Assembly (NCBI GenBank): GCA_964462445.1
Contig: CAYWXG010000004.1
Location: 13,414-77,413, forward strand
From: JAGBWK01 sp964462445
GTDB taxonomy: Bacteria > Bacteroidota > Bacteroidia > Bacteroidales > Muribaculaceae
Length of the DNA: 64,000 bases
Direction of reading: 5' to 3'
In this document: piece after piece, positions 54,589 through 63,915 of the stretch
Position numbering within the stretch: the first letter of the stretch is position 1
Layout of the letters: each line of letters opens with the position of its first letter
Notes under the pieces: generated by a model
The model's input: only the letters and a program-made list of their open reading frames with translations
Database searches by the model: none
What the model was told of the DNA's origin: nothing
Made by a program: the position numbers and the translations under genes

Positions 54589-55947
54589 ATGAATATAACG
54601 ACCTATATATTTAAAAAGACAGGACTGGCATCACGAAATTACCATCTGAAAGTGTATTCATATCCAACTACTTTGGATAAGAATACGCAAAAAGCAGTCG
54701 CTGATATTAATATCCCGGAAGAAGGGACCTCGGTGCTTCGCATCGTGCGTAATGATAAGATTGTTAATTACATCTATGCCATTAATGTTTTTAACAATAT
54801 ATTTGGTTTTATATTTATAGTAAACGACGTGTATCTTGCAGAGGTGGATTTCTTGGTTCGCTTCTGCAATGATATGATTGCTACAATTAGTGCTAATCAT
54901 CAACTTTTAAGGTGGCGCTCCACCGGTGAGCTTGAATTTACTCAGCCTAAATTTGATGACTGCAGAGAGGAGGCGGAGGAGGTGTTATTGCGCCTTGCAG
55001 AGATACGCAATGTGTCGGTATTTGATAAGTCAATATCGTTGCCGCCTCTTGATTACTCATCAGAAAATACTCCGGTTTATGTTGATTGCCGAAAAGATGA
55101 GGAGGTCCCACCAATCGAGGCTAAAAATCGTCAGTTGACTTTCGTAGAGTTGCTGTTGCCAAAGGTGAATTATCCGGTTGCCGAAGTAGTTCGTTCTGCA
55201 TTCAATTCTTGTGTGACGTTGAATGGGCAATATTATGAACTTAAACAGGAGTATGCCAAACTGAACAATCAGAAAAAAAGAATAAAATGGGTGATATTTT
55301 TGTTGTGTTGCCTAATAATGGGGGGAATCTTGCTCTTTGGTATTAATAAGCACTTAAATGAAACACAGTTGAATTTAACTTGTGCCAATGATACTATAGG
55401 ACAATTAACTGCTAAAATCGATAGTATCTTGGTGATTAATCAGAGCTATTATGATGATATTTATGCGCTTAAAATGGGTTATGAAAGAGCTTTATCGGAA
55501 ATTTCGAAATATCCGATAATTGTGACCGGAATGGAAGTTTTTTATTCAAGAATTGGGAGCCAAGGGGATTATGCTGTAGGAGTGCCGAATTCGGGGGAAG
55601 CACAATCGCTATTTCTTAAAGTTAATTATACAAATAACACATTTGAGGGGCTTGATTTGTATAAATTTCCGTCGGTAGAGAATTTAGAAGCGCCGGCGGA
55701 TACGGTTACGCCATTGTCCGTATTAGAGATTAGATGTCGTTATCGCAAAGGAATGCAATATGGATATAAAATCAAAGAATATCAATTTACAGAAGCGATA
55801 TATGGTCGGACCGGTTCGTCAAACTCGTTTAATACCCCTAACTTTAACATGGATTTTGACACAATGCCGGCCGGGCATTATATTATAGAACTTTGGAATC
55901 GAAAAGAGATGTGGTTTTTAGGTTATACAGAGTTCACAATTTATTAG
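54589..55947 (+). CDS. Single-TM protein with shared N-domain, last gene of GTPase operon
   Basis: 452 residues, starting 7 nt after the previous stop. Residues about 1-140 share the pattern of the preceding protein's N-domain (NIFGFIFIVNDVYLAEVDFLVRFCNDMIATI against SYFAISVIYDDYVCLDVKAISSALETTFRNAI). A TM helix lies at about 233-252 (WVIFLLCCLIMGGILLFGI), then a short coiled coil (255-305), then a beta-rich C-terminal domain ending in PAGHYIIELWNRKEMWFLGYTEFTI, as in Bacteroidetes periplasmic sandwich domains. Cytoplasmic N-domain and periplasmic C-domain would let it relay between GTPase and envelope. Confidence 0.75.
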   Translation: MNITTYIFKKTGLASRNYHLKVYSYPTTLDKNTQKAVADINIPEEGTSVLRIVRNDKIVNYIYAINVFNNIFGFIFIVNDVYLAEVDFLVRFCNDMIATISANHQLLRWRSTGELEFTQPKFDDCREEAEEVLLRLAEIRNVSVFDKSISLPPLDYSSENTPVYVDCRKDEEVPPIEAKNRQLTFVELLLPKVNYPVAEVVRSAFNSCVTLNGQYYELKQEYAKLNNQKKRIKWVIFLLCCLIMGGILLFGINKHLNETQLNLTCANDTIGQLTAKIDSILVINQSYYDDIYALKMGYERALSEISKYPIIVTGMEVFYSRIGSQGDYAVGVPNSGEAQSLFLKVNYTNNTFEGLDLYKFPSVENLEAPADTVTPLSVLEIRCRYRKGMQYGYKIKEYQFTEAIYGRTGSSNSFNTPNFNMDFDTMPAGHYIIELWNRKEMWFLGYTEFTIY

Positions 55948-56162
55948 GGCTAAGTTTAAAAGGGATATGGGGCAGGATTGCCTCCTTTCATTTGTGTTTT
56001 TAATAAAGTTTATCCATAAAATGGTGAAAATGGGTTGAAAAGGGGGAATTATTTCAAAGTGTCGGAGATATTTGCTATATTCGCGGTAAAATCCGTTGGA
56101 TGTGGTAATAAACTACGCGAAAATTGGCGGTTAATCTGAAATTTTGATAATAATATATTGAT

Positions 56163-56843
56163 ATGACAATAGCGATAATTGTGGCGATGGAGAAGGAGTT
56201 GCAGCTTTTGTTGCCGCTTCTGTCGGAGCCTCGCACAACTGTGATTGATGGCGTGACGTTCTATTTGGGTGATTCCGGCGAAAATTCGTTGATTATAATG
56301 AAGTCGGGAATCGGTAAGGTTAATGCCGCGCTTTCTGCAATGCAATTGATTCGCCAGTTTGCTCCGGAGTTGGTTATCAATACCGGGGTAGCGGGAGGAA
56401 CAGGTTCTGAAGCCGGGATATTGGATATTGTGGTTGGCGACAGAATTGCATATCATGATGTGTGGTGTGGTCCCGATACTGTTGAGGGGCAAGCAGCACG
56501 TTGTCCGCTATTTTTTGAGTCGGATGAGAAGTTGACGTCGTTGCCGGTGCTTCAAAATAATCCTCGAGTGCATCATGGATTGATAGCGTCGGGTGATATC
56601 TTTGTTGCTGACCCGGAAGTGGTGGCGCGTATCAAAAAAATGTACCCCGAAGTGTTAGCGGTAGATATGGAATCGGCTGCTATTGCTCATACTTGCCATT
56701 TGATGAATACGTCGTTCTTCTGTATCCGTGTGGTAAGTGATACTCCCGGGGAGGCCGACAATATTGCACAGTATGATAATTTCTGGGAGTCAGCTCCGCG
56801 CCAGTCGTTTGAAATAATTTCGTCGATACTCAACACTCTCTGA
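56163..56843 (+). CDS. mtnN: 5'-methylthioadenosine/S-adenosylhomocysteine nucleosidase
   Basis: 226 residues, the normal length. It removes adenine from S-adenosylhomocysteine and methylthioadenosine in the cytoplasm. Catalytic and substrate residues are visible: E12 in MEKELQLLL, the phosphorylase-type MKSGIGKVNAA and INTGVAGGT segments, DMES with E170, and the general acid D193 in VVSDTPGEAD. luxS follows 2 nt downstream and uses its product. Confidence 0.95.
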   Translation: MTIAIIVAMEKELQLLLPLLSEPRTTVIDGVTFYLGDSGENSLIIMKSGIGKVNAALSAMQLIRQFAPELVINTGVAGGTGSEAGILDIVVGDRIAYHDVWCGPDTVEGQAARCPLFFESDEKLTSLPVLQNNPRVHHGLIASGDIFVADPEVVARIKKMYPEVLAVDMESAAIAHTCHLMNTSFFCIRVVSDTPGEADNIAQYDNFWESAPRQSFEIISSILNTL

Positions 56844-56845
56844 TC

Positions 56846-57328
56846 ATGAAGAAGATAGCGAGTTTTACAATCGACCATACTCGGCTTGAACGTGGTATAT
56901 TCCTCTCGCGACGCGACACTACGGCGAGTGGCGATGTTATATCGACGTTTGATATTCGCTTGACACGCCCAAATCGTGAACCGGCAGTAGCCGGGGCAGT
57001 GCTTCACACGATAGAGCATCTGGCGGCAACCTATTTGCGTAATCATGCGGAATGGGAGTCGCGAGTGATTTATTGGGGTCCTATGGGTTGCCGCACAGGT
57101 AATTATCTATTGCTGTCGGGCGATTTGACCTCTACAGATATATTGCCTTTGGTGAAGGAAACCTTTGAGTTTATTGCTGATTTTGAGGGTGAAATACCGG
57201 GCGCTACACCCCGCGATTGTGGAAATTATTCCTACAATGATTTGGCTGAAGCACGCAAGGTGGCACGTCGTTATCTTGATGAAGTGCTATCGGCGCCAAC
57301 GCATGAAAATTTGAATTATCCCGATTAG
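56846..57328 (+). CDS. luxS: S-ribosylhomocysteine lyase (AI-2 synthase)
   Basis: 160 residues. It splits S-ribosylhomocysteine into homocysteine and DPD, the precursor of autoinducer AI-2. The metal ligands H54 and H58 with catalytic E57 lie in HTIEHLAAT, and C125 in RDCGNY completes the metal site; C82 in GPMGCRTG is the second catalytic residue. It overlaps functionally and nearly physically with mtnN, forming a complete SAH detoxification pair. Confidence 0.97.
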   Translation: MKKIASFTIDHTRLERGIFLSRRDTTASGDVISTFDIRLTRPNREPAVAGAVLHTIEHLAATYLRNHAEWESRVIYWGPMGCRTGNYLLLSGDLTSTDILPLVKETFEFIADFEGEIPGATPRDCGNYSYNDLAEARKVARRYLDEVLSAPTHENLNYPD

Positions 57329-57366
57329 GGAAGTAAAAATTGCCTCTCTTTGCTAAACTGTTGACG

Positions 57367-58017
57367 ATGAAAGATTTGCCTGCAATAAAAGGGAGATATT
57401 ATATTCACTCACTCATTGAGGAGGGGGAGCATGAGCAGCAAGATTTTAAGTTTGCTATATCCGATGCGCGAAAGATAGCGCGGTCGATATCTGCATTTTC
57501 CAATAATTCCGGCGGACGATTGTTGATAGGAGTTAAGGATAATGGGGTAGTGGCAGGTATTCGTAACGAAGAAGATGTCTATATGATAGAGGCGGCAGCG
57601 GAGATGTATTGCCGCCCGAAGGTAGATGTCAAGTTAACCGCGTTTAAAGTGGATTCCGGCACGGTGGTGCTACGTGTAGAGATTCCTAAGGCTTTGCGCC
57701 CTCCGGTGTGTGTTGTAGAGGAGAATAATGAGTTGCGAGCCTATTATCGAGTTAAAGATGAGAATTTTGTAGCGCATCCGCTAATGCTGAGTGCATGGGA
57801 ACATTATGCTGCCGATGGTGGCGCGTTGGTTACCGTTGATGATAATTATCGGTTGCTATTGGAGATAATAGACCGAGACGGGAATGCGACGCTTGAGGAG
57901 TTTGTACGTCTTTCGCATTTGTCAACGGCGACCGCCATTGATTATATTGGACGACTTGTGGCGTCGTCGATGATAAATTTGGAATATCGCGATGGGCGAT
58001 TGGTTATTTGTAATTAG
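57367..58017 (+). CDS. AlbA_2 (Schlafen-like) domain protein
   Basis: 216 residues from ATG 57367; an in-frame TTG at 57340 is a less likely start. The N-terminal half matches the AlbA_2 DNA-binding/Schlafen core domain: EGEHEQQDFKFAISDARKIARSISAFSNNSGGRLLIGVKDNGVVAGI, followed by EEDVYMIEAAAEMYCRP and VLRVEIPKALRPPV. The C-terminal ~60 residues (LLEIIDRDGNATLEEFVRLSHLSTATAIDYIGRLVASSMINLEY) look like a winged-helix. A DNA-binding regulator is likely. It lies 39 nt after luxS, so may be cotranscribed, but the link is unproven. Confidence 0.85.
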   Translation: MKDLPAIKGRYYIHSLIEEGEHEQQDFKFAISDARKIARSISAFSNNSGGRLLIGVKDNGVVAGIRNEEDVYMIEAAAEMYCRPKVDVKLTAFKVDSGTVVLRVEIPKALRPPVCVVEENNELRAYYRVKDENFVAHPLMLSAWEHYAADGGALVTVDDNYRLLLEIIDRDGNATLEEFVRLSHLSTATAIDYIGRLVASSMINLEYRDGRLVICN

Positions 58018-58021
58018 ACGG

Positions 58022-58885
58022 CTACATGTCGCGTTGTGGCACGAAAGTTACGTCGCGAGTTTTTAGCCAAGTAAGTTGTTTTTTAGCGTAGACGCGAGTG
58101 TTGCGAGCAATTTTTGTAATGACCTCATCGAGAGATATTTCGCCGTCGATGTAGGACCATAATTCTTTATATCCCACAGTGTTGAGAGAGTTTAGGTGTC
58201 GCAAGTGGCCGACGGCTTTAGCCTCTTCTACAAGGCCGTTGTCAATCATTTTTACGACTCGCTTGTTGATGCGGTCAAAGAGTGTTTCGCGAGGCATGTC
58301 GATAGCTATCAGCTCGATGTCGAAGTCGCGCGGTTTAATTCCCCCGGTGCGCAAGGAGGAGTATGGGACGCCGGCTTGCCAGCATATTTCGATAGCATGG
58401 ACGAGGCGCTTGTAGTTGTTGAGGTCGACTTCGCGATAATAGAGGGGGTCATGCTCAAGAAGTGTGAGCCGAAGTTGTTGTATTCCCCCATTTTCGTAGA
58501 GTTCCCAAGCTTTTTGGCGAATCTCGTCGGAAATTGTAGGAAGTAAGTCGATGCCTCGAGTGACGGCGTCGATATACATCATTGAGCCTCCACACATGAT
58601 TTGAGTGGGGGATTTTTCCCACAAAGAGGGTAGTAGATTCATTACGTCCTCTTCGTATTGAGCGGCAGAGTAGTAGTCGGTCAGTGCGAGATTGGCAATG
58701 AAGTGGTGATTTACGCGACGAAGGTCGTCGGGAGTAGGAGCTGCTGTCCCGATAGGGATTTCACGAAACATTTGTCGGGAGTCGGCAGAAATAATATCAC
58801 AACCAATTTCCTCGGCCATTTGTAGGGCGAGGTCGCTCTTGCCGGAGCCTGTAGGACCGGTTATTACGATTAATTTGTTGCGCAC
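58022..58885 (-). CDS. miaA: tRNA dimethylallyltransferase
   Basis: 287 residues. It adds a dimethylallyl group to A37 of tRNAs that read UNN codons. The P-loop GPTGSGKS is at 10-17, then CDIISADSRQMFREIPIGTAAP (substrate-binding D and Q), GGSMMYIDAVTRGID, NNYKRLVHAIEI and the tRNA-binding LNTVGYKELWSYIDGE and TRVYAKKQLTWLK segments. Slightly short for the family (about 300) but complete. Confidence 0.97.
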   Translation of the reverse strand: MRNKLIVITGPTGSGKSDLALQMAEEIGCDIISADSRQMFREIPIGTAAPTPDDLRRVNHHFIANLALTDYYSAAQYEEDVMNLLPSLWEKSPTQIMCGGSMMYIDAVTRGIDLLPTISDEIRQKAWELYENGGIQQLRLTLLEHDPLYYREVDLNNYKRLVHAIEICWQAGVPYSSLRTGGIKPRDFDIELIAIDMPRETLFDRINKRVVKMIDNGLVEEAKAVGHLRHLNSLNTVGYKELWSYIDGEISLDEVITKIARNTRVYAKKQLTWLKTRDVTFVPQRDM

Positions 58886-58931
58886 AATATAGTTGATGAT
58901 TCTCGAAAGAGGAACTTTATTTTAATCGGAA

Positions 58932-60158
58932 TCAAGTGTTGGCAACACGGCGAGCGATGTTGACGATTACTTCAACGGCTTTTTCCATTGATGGTATAGG
59001 TACGAATTCGTATCGACCATGGAAGTTGAGCCCGCCGGCAAAAATGTTGGGGCATGGAAGACCTTTGAAAGAGAGCTGCGCACCGTCGGTGCCACCACGA
59101 ATGGGGACAACTTTTGGCTCGACACCGCTATCGCGCATTGCTTCTTGCGCTATGTCGATGATGTGCATCACGGGCTCGATTTTCTCGCGCATGTTGTAAT
59201 ATTGGTCCTTGATTTCGATTTCGCAAACGCCGGGAAATTCGGTGTTAATTTTGCGAGCGAGATGTTCAAGTTCTTTTTTGCGACGGTTGAATATGTTGCG
59301 GTCGTGGTCGCGGATGATATATGTGAGGACTGTTTTTTCAACAGAGCCTTCAAACGAAACGAGGTGATAGAACCCTTCGTAGCCTTCGGTGTGTTCGGGC
59401 GTTTCCCAGCGTGGAAGCATTATTACGAACTGGTTGGCGATGCGAATAGAGTTAATCATCTTGTGATAAGCGTATCCGGGATGAACGTTTCGCCCGTTGA
59501 AAGTGACTTTAGCGACTGCGGCATTGAAATTTTCGAATTCGAGTTCTCCAATTTCTCCGCCATCCATTGTGTAGGCCCAATCGGCACCGAAGCGGTTGAC
59601 GTCGAAATGGTGGGCACCTTGTCCGATTTCTTCATCGGGGTTGAAAGCGATAGCGATGTCGCCATGCTCTATTTCGGGATGCTGTTGCAAGTAGGCGATA
59701 GCTGTGATTATTTCAGCGACACCGGCTTTGTCGTCGGCTCCGAGGAGTGTATTCCCGTCGGTTACGATTAAATCTTGCCCGTTGTAGTGATTAAGTTCCG
59801 GGAAGTCGGATGGAGAAAGGATGATATTGTGGTCGGCGTTGAGGGCGATATCTCCGCCATCGTAATTTTTGACGATACGCGGGTTGACATTGTGTCCCGA
59901 CATGTCGGGCGATGTGTCGAGGTGGGCGATGAATCCAACTGTCGGGAGTTGTTTTTGGGAGTTGGATGGTAGTCGAGCCATCAAGTAGCCATTTTCATCG
60001 AGGTGAATATCTGAAAGATTCATTGCGTGCAGCTCTTTTTCAAGGTGTTGCGCGAAAATCATTTGTCCAGGAGTCGATGGGGTAAGGTTGGTCAGTTCAT
60101 CGCTCTGAGTGTCGAATTTAACGTATTCGAGAAATCTGTCAACGACGGTAGTATTCAT
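58932..60158 (-). CDS. pepT: Peptidase T (aminotripeptidase)
   Basis: 408 residues of the M20B metallopeptidase family. It removes N-terminal residues from tripeptides in the cytoplasm. Zinc ligands and catalytic residues are in FIAHLDTSPDMSG, LLGADDKAGVAEI, FNPDEEIGQGAHHFD and MDGGEIGELEFENFN, with the dimerisation-site RGGTDGAQLSFKGLPCPNIFAGGLNFHGRYEF near the end. A TACCTTTG -7 element at 60192-60199 predicts a leader of about 27 nt. Confidence 0.96.
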   Translation of the reverse strand: MNTTVVDRFLEYVKFDTQSDELTNLTPSTPGQMIFAQHLEKELHAMNLSDIHLDENGYLMARLPSNSQKQLPTVGFIAHLDTSPDMSGHNVNPRIVKNYDGGDIALNADHNIILSPSDFPELNHYNGQDLIVTDGNTLLGADDKAGVAEIITAIAYLQQHPEIEHGDIAIAFNPDEEIGQGAHHFDVNRFGADWAYTMDGGEIGELEFENFNAAVAKVTFNGRNVHPGYAYHKMINSIRIANQFVIMLPRWETPEHTEGYEGFYHLVSFEGSVEKTVLTYIIRDHDRNIFNRRKKELEHLARKINTEFPGVCEIEIKDQYYNMREKIEPVMHIIDIAQEAMRDSGVEPKVVPIRGGTDGAQLSFKGLPCPNIFAGGLNFHGRYEFVPIPSMEKAVEVIVNIARRVANT

Positions 60159-60191
60159 GGGATTGAATGGTGATATATTTAATTATTGATG

Positions 60192-60199
60192 CAAAGGTA
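60192..60199 (-). promoter_or_regulatory. -7 element for pepT
   Basis: CAAAGGTA on the plus strand is TACCTTTG on the minus strand, an exact -7 match 34 nt before the start codon. Confidence 0.5.
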
Positions 60200-60401
60200 A
60201 GAAAAATGTGTGAAATAACGGCTATTGGGAGAATGAAAAAGTGTTCTAAATATAAATAATGTGTTATATAATATAACGGGTGAGGAATAGGTGAAAATGA
60301 AATGGGATAAAGATTGACAAATGATTGTCGTTATAATGTTAAAATAGGGATAAGAGGGAAAATATTTTGCATAAAATGTTTAAAATATGAAAATTTTGCT
60401 T

Positions 60402-60837
60402 TATATTTGTCGAATATTCCGTGGAGTGTCCACGAGGGTATAATAGCCAAAAGAGCAAATGAACTAAGATGGATATCTGACCTTAACGCGCCATGAAACA
60501 TAAGGATTAAGATGTAAAGAACTGAAAAACAAAATGATGGGAGAATGAGGGAAGCGCTGGATAAGGGCTTCTTGCGTGTGTGGAAAGATGAACGTTGAAG
60601 CGAATTTGCTTGAAAAGTCGATGTTTAAAAAGAACAGCAAAACCTAAAAAGGGTTTAAATTGTTACAAAAGCGTTGATAATTTAAATAAACAAAGGAGAT
60701 TATCTCGGAGTTGAATAAAAAGAGTGAAATAAGTCGCGTTTTTATGATTTGGGAAGCTCCCTCTGCAACAAAAGAAAAAAATTGAGATTATATAAATATT
60801 TATTGTAAAACCCAAAATTAACTAAAAATTTTCTTGC
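60402..60837 (+). promoter_or_regulatory. Promoter and ~420-nt leader of the second susC
   Basis: TATATTTG (60402-60409) predicts transcription from about 60416. The leader opens with a perfect small hairpin CGTGGA-GTG-TCCACG (60420-60434), four nt past the predicted start, and then runs 400 nt without a credible gene. Such long leaders before susC genes can hold antisense or anti-sigma-dependent control, but no specific element is recognisable here. The stretch 60200-60401 is plain AT-rich spacer. Confidence 0.5.
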
Positions 60838-63800
60838 ATGAAGAACATTTGTTTTCAAATGACTCGGAAAGCTTGGCTCGCCATGGTTATGGTGTTGTGC
60901 CTTTCTTTTCCTGCTTTAGCGCAGAAAGCTACTGTCACAGGTACAGTGGTTGATTACGAGGGTGAACCTGCCATCGGTGCTAGTGTCATCGCTGAAGGTA
61001 CAACACTCGGCGTTGCAACTGATTTCGATGGTAATTTCAGCATCGACGTTGCTCCCGACGCAATCCTCGTAGTTTCTTATGTGGGTTGCGAAACTCAACG
61101 TATTCCCGTTGAAGGTCGCACTCATATCGACGTCACCCTCAAATCTAATGCGGTGATGCTTAGCGAAGTCGTAGCTATCGGTTACGGTACAGTTAAGAAA
61201 TCAGATGCAACAGGTTCGGTTGCAGTCGTAAAACCCGACGAAATTGAAGCAGGTCTTGCTACTTCAGCTCAAGACATGCTCGTTGGTGCGACTCCCGGTG
61301 TTGTTGTAACTACAACCGGTAACCCCTCGGAAGGTGGTACAATCCGTATCCGTGGTGGTTCATCACTTTCAGCATCAAACGACCCGTTGATTATCGTTGA
61401 CGGTGTGCCCATGGATGGTGGTTCTGTAAAGGGTTCATCAAATGCATTGGCACTCATCGCTCCTGATAACATTGAGTCAATGACAGTTCTTAAAGATGCT
61501 TCTGCAACAGCAATCTATGGTTCACGTGCATCTAACGGTGTCATCATCGTGACAACTAAAAAAGGTCAAGCAGGTAAGCCTCAGGTTAACTTCTCAGCTA
61601 ACCTCTATGTGGCCACACCTCGTAAGACACTTGACATGATGGATGGTAACCAATATCGTGAATTCGTTATCAATCGTTATGGCGAAGGTTCAACACAAGC
61701 AGCAGCTCTCGGTACAGCTAACACAAACTGGCAAGATGAAGTGCTCCGCACATCAGTTTCATCTGACTACAACCTTTCAGTAGGTGGTACAGTAGGTGTT
61801 CTTCCTTATCGCGTATCAGTAGGTTATACTTCAAATCATGGTATTATCCGTAAAACCGGTATGAACCGTGCAACTGCAAGTGTCAACCTTTCACCCAAAT
61901 TCTTCGACGGACTTCTCCAAGTTAACGCCAACATCAAGGGTGCTTATGTACGTAACAACTACGAGCAAGGTGTACTCGGTGGTGCAATCAGCTTCAACCC
62001 GACTCTTCCCGTATATGCTCCTAATGGCAATGCATTCAACAACTACACTACTTACCTCACAGGTGGTGCTGTAGCAGGTCCCGGCGATCTCGGTTCTTCA
62101 CTTGACCGTAACGCATCGCTCAACCCCGTATCACTCGTAAATGACTACGATTCAAAATCAGACGTATATCAATCAGTAGGTAACTTGCAGCTCGACTTAC
62201 GCATGCCGTTCCTCCGCGACCTTCGTGCCAACCTTAACCTCGGTTATGACTATAGCCATGGTGAAGTAGAAAGCTACAACCACCCGTTCTCACCCGCCGC
62301 TTGGAAGGGTAACCACCGTATCCCCGGTGAAGCAGAACCCGTATCTGATGGTTATACTACTAAAAACTTCGAAAAACAACGTATCTACAACCTTCTTCTT
62401 GAGTTCTACCTCAACTACAACAAGGACTTCGATGCTATCAAATCATCACTTGATGTAACAGCAGGTTACTCTTGGCAGAAATTCTACAATAAAGGTTGCA
62501 GCTGGGCGCCTGTATATGCTCCCGGTGAATCATTCGACGGTTATCTTTATGAACCTCGCACCGACTATAGCTTGCCTTACCAATTGGTATCATTCTTCGG
62601 TCGTTTGCAATATGGCTTCATGGATAAATATCTCTTGACAGTGACTGTACGTCGTGACGGATCTTCACGTTTCAGCGACGACAACCGTTGGGGTACATTC
62701 CCCTCAGCCGCTCTTGCATGGCGTTTGATCGACGAATCATTCATGGAAGGAACACGCGACGTGCTTTCTGACCTTAAGATTCGTGGAACATGGGGTATCA
62801 CCGGTCAACAGAACCTCGGTAGTGGCTTCGGCGACCTCTTCCCCTATCTCCCCATCTACAACACTTGGACAGGCTCAGGTCAAATGGGTATCGACCCCGT
62901 TACCGGCAAATTTATTGCTCTTGTAACACCTTCAAGCTACAACAAGAACCTTAAATGGGAAGAAACAACAACTTGGAACGTCGGTATCGACTTCGGTTTC
63001 TTGAACAACCGTATCAATGGTAGCATCGATGCATACTATCGTAAGACCAAAGACCTTTTGACTTACACTACTTATGCAGCAGGTTCTAACCTCGGTCCGG
63101 AAGGTCCAATGAACATCGGTGACTTGACTAACAAGGGTATCGAATTCAACTTGATTACTCGTCCTATCGTAACCAAGAACTTCACTTGGAATTCAAACAT
63201 CAACATTGCGTTCAACAAGAACGAGATTACTCACCTTGCATCGGGAAAAGATATTCCTACCGGAGATATCGGTAACGCAGTTAACGTACAACTCCAACGT
63301 GAAGGTTGCGCAGCTAACTCATTCTTCGTATTTGAACAAGTATACAATCCTGATGGAACACCCGCAGAAGGTGTATACGTAGACCGCAACAGCGACGGTA
63401 AGATTACCGACGATGATAAATACATCTTCCACAGCCCGGATCCCAAGTTGACAGCTAACTGGCAAAATACATTCAACTTCAAGAACTGGGACTTCGGTAT
63501 CACATTGCGTGCTAATTTCGGCAACTGGGTATACAACCAGACACAACAGAGCAACAGCTTCGCATCAGTGACTGCAACTGCTCCTATTAGCAACATTATG
63601 GCAGATACCTTCATCTTCGAAGAAAAGAACACTCAGAAGATGCTCAGCGACTACTTCGTACAAAACGCATCATTCATCCGTTGCGACAATATTACAGCCG
63701 GTTATACATTTGAAAACCTCTTGAACAACGCATTGCGTCTTCGTCTCTATGCAGCAGTTCAAAACCCATTCGTAATCACAGATTACAAGGGTGTAGATCC

Positions 63801-63879
63801 CGAGGTGTTCAGCGGTCGTGATAGCGGAGTATATCCGAAACCGACAACAGTTACATTCGGTCTTGTTGCTACATTCTAA
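60838..63879 (+). CDS. susC: SusC-family TonB-dependent outer-membrane transporter (second)
   Basis: 1013 residues. The signal peptide MTRKAWLAMVMVLCLSFPALAQ (with a short N-terminal extension) is followed by a CarboxypepD-like domain (EGEPAIGASVIAEGTTLGVATDFDGNF), the SusC TonB box LSEVVAIGYGTVKKSDATGSV, and plug motifs IRIRGGSSLSASNDPLIIVDGVPMDGG and VLKDASATAIYGSRASNGVIIVTTKKG. The barrel ends in LVATF. Codon use is strongly biased (CTC, GGT, CGT, AAC), more so than in its neighbours, suggesting high expression. The substrate is not evident within the window. Confidence 0.95.
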   Translation: MKNICFQMTRKAWLAMVMVLCLSFPALAQKATVTGTVVDYEGEPAIGASVIAEGTTLGVATDFDGNFSIDVAPDAILVVSYVGCETQRIPVEGRTHIDVTLKSNAVMLSEVVAIGYGTVKKSDATGSVAVVKPDEIEAGLATSAQDMLVGATPGVVVTTTGNPSEGGTIRIRGGSSLSASNDPLIIVDGVPMDGGSVKGSSNALALIAPDNIESMTVLKDASATAIYGSRASNGVIIVTTKKGQAGKPQVNFSANLYVATPRKTLDMMDGNQYREFVINRYGEGSTQAAALGTANTNWQDEVLRTSVSSDYNLSVGGTVGVLPYRVSVGYTSNHGIIRKTGMNRATASVNLSPKFFDGLLQVNANIKGAYVRNNYEQGVLGGAISFNPTLPVYAPNGNAFNNYTTYLTGGAVAGPGDLGSSLDRNASLNPVSLVNDYDSKSDVYQSVGNLQLDLRMPFLRDLRANLNLGYDYSHGEVESYNHPFSPAAWKGNHRIPGEAEPVSDGYTTKNFEKQRIYNLLLEFYLNYNKDFDAIKSSLDVTAGYSWQKFYNKGCSWAPVYAPGESFDGYLYEPRTDYSLPYQLVSFFGRLQYGFMDKYLLTVTVRRDGSSRFSDDNRWGTFPSAALAWRLIDESFMEGTRDVLSDLKIRGTWGITGQQNLGSGFGDLFPYLPIYNTWTGSGQMGIDPVTGKFIALVTPSSYNKNLKWEETTTWNVGIDFGFLNNRINGSIDAYYRKTKDLLTYTTYAAGSNLGPEGPMNIGDLTNKGIEFNLITRPIVTKNFTWNSNINIAFNKNEITHLASGKDIPTGDIGNAVNVQLQREGCAANSFFVFEQVYNPDGTPAEGVYVDRNSDGKITDDDKYIFHSPDPKLTANWQNTFNFKNWDFGITLRANFGNWVYNQTQQSNSFASVTATAPISNIMADTFIFEEKNTQKMLSDYFVQNASFIRCDNITAGYTFENLLNNALRLRLYAAVQNPFVITDYKGVDPEVFSGRDSGVYPKPTTVTFGLVATF

Positions 63880-63915
63880 TATCTCATTGTTAAATCAATT
63901 CATACAAAATATAAT

